Assembly: GCA_035527715.1 (NCBI GenBank)
Contig: DATKZY010000186.1
Coordinates: 1 to 10,565, forward strand
Source of the DNA: DSUN01 sp035527715
GTDB taxonomy: Bacteria > Planctomycetota > PUPC01 > DSUN01
Direction of reading: 5' to 3'
Length of the DNA stretch: 10,565 nucleotides
Below, piece after piece: positions 6,408-10,565 of the stretch. Both the position numbers and the translations under genes were made by a program. Numbering within the stretch: position 1 is the first letter of the stretch; every line of letters begins with the position of its first letter. Below the pieces are notes generated by a model. The model was not told the DNA's origin. It saw nothing but the letters and a program-made list of their open reading frames with translations, and ran no database searches.

Positions 6408-7331
6408 TCAACCCGCCTTCCTGGCCTTCACGGGCGGGGCGGGGCTGGCGCGCTCCAGGTCGAGCTTGCGCTTCCCCTTGGAATGCGTGGCTTCGTAGAA
6501 GACGCCCTTCTCGATGACGAGGCAGGCGGGGGGGCGGCTGCCGTAGTGTCCGCACATCCCAACGTCCACCCGAATCAGCCGGCCGCCGGCCCGGACCGTG
6601 ACGCCATCAGTCGAGACAGTGTGGCCGACGACCATCCGGTTCGCCCCGTACTTGCTGAACACTTCGTCGAGCGCCTTGGCGACCTCATCCTCGTCGCCCA
6701 GGGCCAGAAAGCGGGTCCACAGCGGGCCGGTGTCGCTCATGGCCAGCCCCTCCTCGTCCTCCTTCCCCAGCTCCTTGCGGATCGTGTCGTTGATCTGGCC
6801 GAGCGACAGGCGGGCGCACTCGGGCAGGAGGCCGGCGTGGGCGAAGAGCACGTCGTTGATCTGGATGACGGCGTTGTGGCTGCGAATCCACTTGCCGTAG
6901 ACGCCCTCGGCGCTCATCGCCTTGCGGAAGTCGTCCTTAGTGCCGAACGCCTTGATCTCGCCGGGGTGGAGGTAGAACCAGACGTCCGCCAGCACCATCG
7001 CCTCGTGGTTGCCGATGAGGGCGTGGACGGCGCCGCCCGCCTTCGCAGCCTGGGCCTCGAGCTTCATCAACAGGTCCATCGCCTTGCGGGAGTCCGGGCC
7101 GCGGTCGAACACGTCCCCGGTCTGCACGAGATGCGTCTTGCCGGCCGCCCAGTCGTTCCGCTCGTCCACCACGCCGGCGGCGTGGAGGGCCTTGACGAAC
7201 TGCTCGAAGTCGCCGTGGACGTCGCCGACGGCCACGATGCGCTCGACGCCCTTCCACGTGTCCTGCTGCGCGGGTGCCGCACAGCCGGCGAGGAGCAGGC
7301 AGAGCAGAAGGCATCTGGGAGCTAGTCGCAT
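6408..7331 (-). CDS. Lipoprotein PPP-type metallophosphoesterase (Shewanella-like phosphatase type)
   Basis: This 307-residue protein has the signature of PPP-family metallophosphatases, which bind two metal ions: GDVHG (36-40), GDVFDRG (72-78), GNHE (107-110), HAGLLP (165-170) and VGHT (235-238). GPLWTR (202-207) together with HAG fits the bacterial Shewanella-like branch better than classical eukaryotic-type enzymes. The N-terminus MRLAPRC, a hydrophobic run and the lipobox LAGC (C17) predict a lipoprotein anchored outside the cytoplasm. The start at 7331 was chosen because the signal peptide begins there; the frame stays open upstream to 7499 but gives a non-signal extension running into the next gene's promoter. 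The Shine-Dalgarno sequence is weak. The gene converges on the activase and diverges from the glycosyltransferase, so it is a single unit. The substrate, phosphoprotein or small molecule, is unknown. Confidence 0.85.
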   Translation of the reverse strand: MRLAPRCLLLCLLLAGCAAPAQQDTWKGVERIVAVGDVHGDFEQFVKALHAAGVVDERNDWAAGKTHLVQTGDVFDRGPDSRKAMDLLMKLEAQAAKAGGAVHALIGNHEAMVLADVWFYLHPGEIKAFGTKDDFRKAMSAEGVYGKWIRSHNAVIQINDVLFAHAGLLPECARLSLGQINDTIRKELGKEDEEGLAMSDTGPLWTRFLALGDEDEVAKALDEVFSKYGANRMVVGHTVSTDGVTVRAGGRLIRVDVGMCGHYGSRPPACLVIEKGVFYEATHSKGKRKLDLERASPAPPVKARKAG

Positions 7332-7365
7332 GGCAACTCGCCTGGTGAGCAGGCCGCGTCCTGTC

Positions 7366-7394
7366 TTGACGGCGTTGCACCAACCTGCCATCAT
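7366..7394 (+). promoter_or_regulatory. Candidate promoter for the GT-C glycosyltransferase
   Basis: TTGACG (7366-7371, 5 of 6 to consensus) is followed after 17 bases by CATCAT (7389-7394, 4 of 6). Transcription would begin near 7401, about 34 bases before the start codon at 7435. Its -10 touches the -10 of the divergent promoter, so the two may compete. Consensus-based inference only. Confidence 0.35.
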
Positions 7395-7421
7395 TATGCC
7401 GTGACGGGGCCGCGTGTGCAA
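7393..7421 (-). promoter_or_regulatory. Candidate divergent promoter for the lipoprotein phosphatase
   Basis: On the minus strand TTGCAC (7416-7421) and CATAAT (7393-7398, 5 of 6 to the -10 consensus) are 17 bases apart. Transcription would begin near 7386 and run toward the start codon at 7331. The -35 match is only 3 of 6. Confidence 0.35.
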
Positions 7422-7434
7422 CGGGGGACGTGAG

Positions 7435-9165
7435 ATGAGGCGTGCCGAGGCTGTCATCGCGGCGGCGATCCTGGCAGGCAGCGCCGCGCTCATCTTCACC
7501 CACCTCGGGCATTACGCCTTCTGGAACGACGAGGCGTACACGGCGCTCCTGGCCAAGAGCGTGTGGCGGACGGGTGACACCCACGCTGTCCTCGGGCACA
7601 ACGTCATCGCGTTCCAGGGCGGCGCGGCGCTGGAGAACCTCCGCCACCGCTTCGACCCGCCCCTGGCCTACTACGTGGCGGCCCCGTTTCTCGGCCTCCT
7701 GGGCGACCACGCGCTCGCGGGCCGCCTGCCGTTCGCCCTCTGCGGCCTGGCCACCATCGCCCTGATGGTGCGCTGGGCCTGGCGTGAGCGGGCGAGCCGC
7801 CTCACGTGGCTCGTCCTCGCCATCGCGGTCCTGGGCAACGTGTCGCTGATGCTCTACTCGCGCCAGTGCCGGTACTACTCCCTGGCCATGCTGTGCTCGA
7901 CCGCGCTCGCCTACCTCTATCTGCACTGGAATGGCAGCCGGCGCGGTCTGGCGGCGATGGCCGCGGTGTCGGTGTGTCTGCTGGCGACGAACTACATCAA
8001 CTACGCCGCCTTCTACGCCTGCGCCGCCGTGGACTACCTGGCCTGGGGCCGCATGCGCCGCCGCTTCTCGCGGCGCGACCTCCTGCTGCTCTTCGCCCCG
8101 CAGCTCATCCTGGGCGCGCTCATCGTCAGCGTGTGGAACCCCCTCGGCAAGGCCGTGGTGCCCCACGAGAGCGCCTCGTGGCTCGCCGACAAGGCGACGC
8201 TACTCTGGTGGAACCTGCGCGACCTGAACCGCTGCGAGTTCGGCGTCGGGCTGCTCCTCCTCGCCGCGCCGCTGCTCTACCTCGCGGGTCGGCTGGGTTG
8301 GCCCGCACGACGCGCGACGGTCTCCCAACCCCCCTCCCTCTCAGGGAGGGGGAAGGGGGAGGGTGGAACCACGGTCCGACCCTCACCCTGCCCTCTCCCT
8401 GGGAGGGAGAGGGGTTGCGGGACCCAGGGCGATCTCTGGCTCCTGCGTGGCTTCGCTGCACTGCTCGCGTACGTGGTGGCGGCCACGCTCCTCTCGCCAC
8501 AGCCCGTGGGCGTCACCGACGCGGCCGACGTGCGCTACCTCGTGCCCTTGATCCCCCTGTGCGTCATCCTGGGCGTGCGTTCCCTGCGGACTCTGACGCG
8601 ACGGCTGCCCGCGGCGGCCGACCTCCTCGCCATCGTGGCATTCGGCACGAACCTGCTGCACGGGGCGCCGCTGTGGGGCGACCCACCGCGCTCGACCATC
8701 GCCGAATACGTCGGCGAGCTGGCCCACCCGCGCGAGACGGCCTACGGGGCCGCCGCCGCGTGGGTCAACGACTACGTCGCGGACGGCGCGAGCGTGTGGG
8801 TGCTGCCCGAGTACGCCGTGTCGCCGCTGATGTTCCACGCGCCGAAGGCCGTCTACGCCTGGCAGCTCAGCGACCCGCCGCACGAGCAGTTCCGCGGCCT
8901 GCCCGACATCCATTTCAAGGACCGGGTGCCGCCCGACTACATCATCGCCTTCGGCCCGGTGGTGGGACCGCTTCGCAAGGTCCTCGAGGGTTGGCGGCAG
9001 AAGGGCCTGCGCTACTACACCGCCGAGACGCTGCCCAACTACTGGCGCGACACCACGCGCCCCGAGCTGTTCTGGCACGCCTTCCGCCCCGTCGAGACGT
9101 TCGACAGCGGCGCCGAGGGCGTCCACATCTTCCGCCGCGCGGCGCAGCTCCCGGCGCAGCCGTGA
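7435..9165 (+). CDS. GT-C fold membrane glycosyltransferase, ArnT/PMT (GT39/GT83)-like
   Basis: This 576-residue protein has about ten hydrophobic segments from residues 6 to 410 and a soluble C-terminal part. The first loop carries FWNDEAYT (29-36), the acidic Asp-Glu pair typical of PMT/ArnT-type transferases, which move a sugar from a polyprenyl-phosphate donor on the outer face of the membrane. YSRQCRYYSLAML (about 141-153) is also characteristic of the family. Acceptor and donor are unknown. The start is ATG 7435 behind GGGGGA (7423-7428); GTG 7414 is an in-frame alternative seven codons upstream without a better site. Residues Q298 to C328 are encoded by a hairpin repeat inserted between two membrane segments; they are Gly/Pro/Arg/Ser-rich and unlike the rest of the protein. 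No polysaccharide gene cluster is visible around it. Confidence 0.82.
   Translation: MRRAEAVIAAAILAGSAALIFTHLGHYAFWNDEAYTALLAKSVWRTGDTHAVLGHNVIAFQGGAALENLRHRFDPPLAYYVAAPFLGLLGDHALAGRLPFALCGLATIALMVRWAWRERASRLTWLVLAIAVLGNVSLMLYSRQCRYYSLAMLCSTALAYLYLHWNGSRRGLAAMAAVSVCLLATNYINYAAFYACAAVDYLAWGRMRRRFSRRDLLLLFAPQLILGALIVSVWNPLGKAVVPHESASWLADKATLLWWNLRDLNRCEFGVGLLLLAAPLLYLAGRLGWPARRATVSQPPSLSGRGKGEGGTTVRPSPCPLPGRERGCGTQGDLWLLRGFAALLAYVVAATLLSPQPVGVTDAADVRYLVPLIPLCVILGVRSLRTLTRRLPAAADLLAIVAFGTNLLHGAPLWGDPPRSTIAEYVGELAHPRETAYGAAAAWVNDYVADGASVWVLPEYAVSPLMFHAPKAVYAWQLSDPPHEQFRGLPDIHFKDRVPPDYIIAFGPVVGPLRKVLEGWRQKGLRYYTAETLPNYWRDTTRPELFWHAFRPVETFDSGAEGVHIFRRAAQLPAQP
8326..8417. repeat. 92-nt hairpin repeat (CCCTC/GAGGG type) inside the glycosyltransferase gene
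   Basis: The arms at 8326-8364 and 8379-8417 are inverted copies matching at about 34 of 39 positions, separated by 14 bases. Each arm is itself partly palindromic, with a pyrimidine-rich CCCTCCCTC half and a purine-rich GGGAGGGGG half. It belongs in appearance to the CCCTCACCC/CTCTCCC repeats found between genes of many GC-rich bacteria. Here it sits in the open frame and adds about 31 low-complexity residues to a loop between membrane segments. Confidence 0.85.
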
Positions 9166-9203
9166 GCGGCCGCCGCGAGAACGGGGCTGAGGCACCGAGG
9201 CGC

Positions 9204-9260
9204 GGGGTCACATCTTCATTTCGCACATGGCGGCTATGTGCCAAATGAAGATGTGACCCC
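9204..9260. repeat. REP-like hairpin (GGGGTCACATCTTCATTT)
   Basis: GGGGTCACATCTTCATTT (9204-9221) is exactly reversed and complemented at 9243-9260. After one C-C mismatch the stem continues with GCACAT (9223-9228) and ATGTGC (9236-9241) around a 7-base loop. The 57-base element fills about half of the gap between the glycosyltransferase and the SGNH hydrolase and ends six bases before that gene's Shine-Dalgarno sequence. Its shape fits REP-type or MITE-type repeats that depend on Y1-transposase-like enzymes; this link is inferred. It may also affect termination of the upstream transcript. Confidence 0.82.
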
Positions 9261-9280
9261 AACAGGAAAGGAGGTCGGCC

Positions 9281-10135
9281 ATGTCGGACGCGTTGCGGGA
9301 AATGGATTCGTGGACCAGTGAGGAGGTGGCCCGTTTCAAGGACGAGGGGCGTGCGCCGTACGAAGTCGCCCTCGAGACCCTGGAGGCCGGCGGCCCCCCC
9401 GCGCTGGTCGCCGAGGGCGATTCGTGGTTCGACTACCTGCCAGGCACCGACGTGATTGACTGCCTGCGCCGCCGTCACGGCTACCGGATCGGCAACTACG
9501 CGAATGCCGGCGACACCCTGGAGAACATGATCTACGGCACGGGCATCAACAAGCGATTCGAGCGCACCGCGCCCACCATCGGCACCGTGCTGCGCCGCCT
9601 CGGCCAGCTCAAGCCCAAAGTCTTCCTCTTCTCCGGCGGCGGGAACGACGTGGCGGGCGAGGAGTTCGAGTCGTACCTGAACCACAGGGACTCCGGGCTG
9701 CCCGTCCTGCGCGAGGACTTCCTGGATCGCATGGTCAACGTCGTCTTCCGCAAGTACTACGAGGACCTGATCGCGAAGGTCGCCGCCGTGTCGCCGGAGA
9801 CCTACGTCGTGACCCACGGCTACGGCCACACGGTGCCGACGGGCGAAGGGGTGGACATCTTGTTTTTCCGGTTCGCCGGCCCCTGGCTGCGGCCCGCCTT
9901 GGCCAGGAAGGGAGTGCTGGACCCCATCGAACAGCGGCACACCGTCGTCAGGGTCATCAACACCTTCAACCTCATGCTGTCAAGCCTGGCCGCGAACCAT
10001 CCGAAGTTCTGCTATGTGGACCTGCGGGACATGATTGATCCCGACCGCGACTGGGTGAACGAGCTGCACCTGTACAACAGCGCGTACGCGCGCGTCGCCG
10101 CCCGGATTGACCAGGCGATCCAGGCCCTGCCCTGA
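9281..10135 (+). CDS. SGNH/GDSL-like hydrolase with GDSW motif
   Basis: This 284-residue protein carries the four SGNH blocks: nucleophile S48 in AEGDSWFDY (block I, GDSW rather than GDSL), G77 in NAGDT (block II), N122 in SGGGNDVAG (block III) and H263 in DWVNELHLYN (block V). The usual block V Asp, three residues before the His, is Asn here (N260); D257 is nearby. Such enzymes hydrolyse esters of lipids, sugars or peptidoglycan. No signal peptide is visible, so a cytoplasmic location is likely unless it is exported another way. The start is ATG 9281 behind an excellent AAAGGAGGT (9267-9275); ATG 9302 is a weaker alternative. It stands alone between the hairpin at 9204-9260 and the sulfatase region. 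Substrate not determinable. Confidence 0.78.
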   Translation: MSDALREMDSWTSEEVARFKDEGRAPYEVALETLEAGGPPALVAEGDSWFDYLPGTDVIDCLRRRHGYRIGNYANAGDTLENMIYGTGINKRFERTAPTIGTVLRRLGQLKPKVFLFSGGGNDVAGEEFESYLNHRDSGLPVLREDFLDRMVNVVFRKYYEDLIAKVAAVSPETYVVTHGYGHTVPTGEGVDILFFRFAGPWLRPALARKGVLDPIEQRHTVVRVINTFNLMLSSLAANHPKFCYVDLRDMIDPDRDWVNELHLYNSAYARVAARIDQAIQALP

Positions 10136-10217
10136 CGCGGCGCCGGCCGGTGACCCGGCAGCCCGAGGATCCGGGGCGGGAATACATTCCTCCTTCCCGA
10201 TTGTCGGTCGCGGTCTC

Positions 10218-10246
10218 TTGACAATCCGGCTTGCGGGGGGTAGCAT
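10218..10246 (+). promoter_or_regulatory. Candidate sigma70-type promoter upstream of the sulfatase
   Basis: A perfect TTGACA (10218-10223) is followed after 17 bases by TAGCAT (10241-10246, 4 of 6 to the -10 consensus). This is the best promoter-like match seen in the window. It would give a leader of about 175 bases before the sulfatase start at 10428, running through the transposase-like remnant. It could therefore be an old transposase promoter now serving the sulfatase. Confidence 0.45.
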
Positions 10247-10290
10247 TCCGTGAGGGCCGGAGTGGGCCGCATCGTGGCTTCGCCAACGGC

Positions 10291-10420
10291 TTGAGCATCG
10301 AGGAGGCCGCGGAGGCCCACCGCCACGAGCGGAGCGGTCGCCCGATGGGCGGCGAGCGGTTCGCCACCCGACTGGAGGCACTGCTCGGCCGCATGTCGGC
10401 CAAATCAGGACAAGGAAGGA
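10291..10420 (+). pseudogene. Probable remnant of a transposase C-terminus (Y1/REP-associated type)
   Basis: In frame with 10291 the translation reads LSIEEAAEAH, then HERSGRPMGGERFATRLEAL and LGRM. The pattern ERxGRPxGxxxFxxxLExxLGR is typical of the C-terminal tail of REP-associated Y1-type transposases and related small transposases. The catalytic part (HUH and Tyr) is absent and the frame runs on past the sulfatase start without a proper end, so it is read as a decayed fragment. The rest of the 10136-10427 interval holds no other gene that I can support. The identification comes from motif memory and is moderate. Confidence 0.45.
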
Positions 10421-10427
10421 GCCACCC

Positions 10428-10565
10428 ATGCGGCTCAGCCGCCGCAGGTTTCTGAATGCCCTGGGTCTGGGGGCCGCCGCGCTGACCGTGCCGCGCGCGG
10501 CCGCCCGCTCCGCCGCCTCGGCCGCGCCCGCCGCCGGAAAGCCCAACATCGTCTTCATCCTGGCC
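10428..10565 (+). CDS. Sulfatase, Tat-exported, N-terminal part only
   Basis: The window ends after 46 codons. The start is ATG 10428 behind AAGGAAGGA (10412-10420). The N-terminus MRLSRRRFLNALGLGAAA is a Tat signal with the twin-arginine RRRFL, followed by an Ala-rich stretch. The mature part opens with KPNIVFILA (38-46), the beta-strand that begins almost every formylglycine-type sulfatase and normally continues into the metal-binding Asp pair. Export by Tat fits a folded, metal-containing enzyme. The CxPSR-type catalytic motif lies outside the window, so substrate and intactness cannot be judged. Relatives in the alkaline phosphatase superfamily are a less likely alternative. Confidence 0.85.
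   Translation, partial: MRLSRRRFLNALGLGAAALTVPRAAARSAASAAPAAGKPNIVFILA

Noticed and set aside
7332..7499. A 56-residue N-terminal extension of the lipoprotein phosphatase
   Set aside because: It would bury the lipoprotein signal peptide and cross the start of the divergent gene.
7806..9248. A 480-codon plus-strand frame overlapping the glycosyltransferase
   Set aside because: It is a shifted-frame shadow rich in Arg and Pro, while the chosen frame has clear membrane segments and the DEAY motif.
10142..10199. Small hairpins after the SGNH hydrolase (GCCGG/CCGGC and CGGGAA/TTCCCG) as terminators
   Set aside because: The stems are only five or six bases and no T-run follows, so they are not distinguishable from background in GC-rich DNA.

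Overview
This is a GC-rich bacterial window, best read as a fragment of an uncultured, probably anaerobic member of the Planctomycetota or a related PVC lineage. That placement is an inference. It rests on the high GC, a Tat-exported sulfatase, a secreted transglutaminase-like protein with a DNRLRE-type C-terminus, a GxxExxY protein sitting among ATTCGTG intergenic repeats, and an oxygen-sensitive glycyl radical enzyme. No rRNA, tRNA or CRISPR was found.

Layout from left to right. (1) 1-211: a nested inverted repeat, then a candidate promoter. (2) 212-2446, + strand: exported transglutaminase-like protein with a C-terminal beta-sandwich domain. (3) 2447-3196: a repeat-rich island. A long imperfect palindrome built on ATTCGYGTG triplets precedes a small GxxExxY (PD-(D/E)XK-like) gene at 2655-3059, and a third ATTCGTG block runs almost to the next start codon. 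(4) 3197-5479 and 5476-6366, + strand: a glycyl radical enzyme and its radical SAM activating enzyme, overlapping by 4 bases. They form a two-gene operon with an unknown substrate. (5) 6408-7331, - strand: a lipoprotein PPP-type phosphatase, converging on the activase. (6) A divergent promoter region, then 7435-9165, + strand: a GT-C membrane glycosyltransferase. (7) 9204-9260: a REP-like hairpin, then 9281-10135: a GDSW-type SGNH hydrolase. (8) 10136-10427: a candidate promoter and what looks like the decayed C-terminal end of a transposase. The window ends in the first 46 codons of a Tat-dependent sulfatase (10428 onward).

Only the glycyl radical enzyme and its activase clearly work together. 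The other genes look like separate transcription units concerned with the cell envelope or secretion. The most striking feature is the density of palindromic elements. At least five types occur, and three copies lie inside protein-coding genes in the open frame: a 26-bp perfect palindrome in the transglutaminase gene, a 23-bp one in the glycyl radical enzyme gene, and a 92-nt hairpin in the glycosyltransferase gene. The genome appears heavily colonised by small palindromes, and the GxxExxY gene with its flanking repeats is the best candidate for a poorly understood element.
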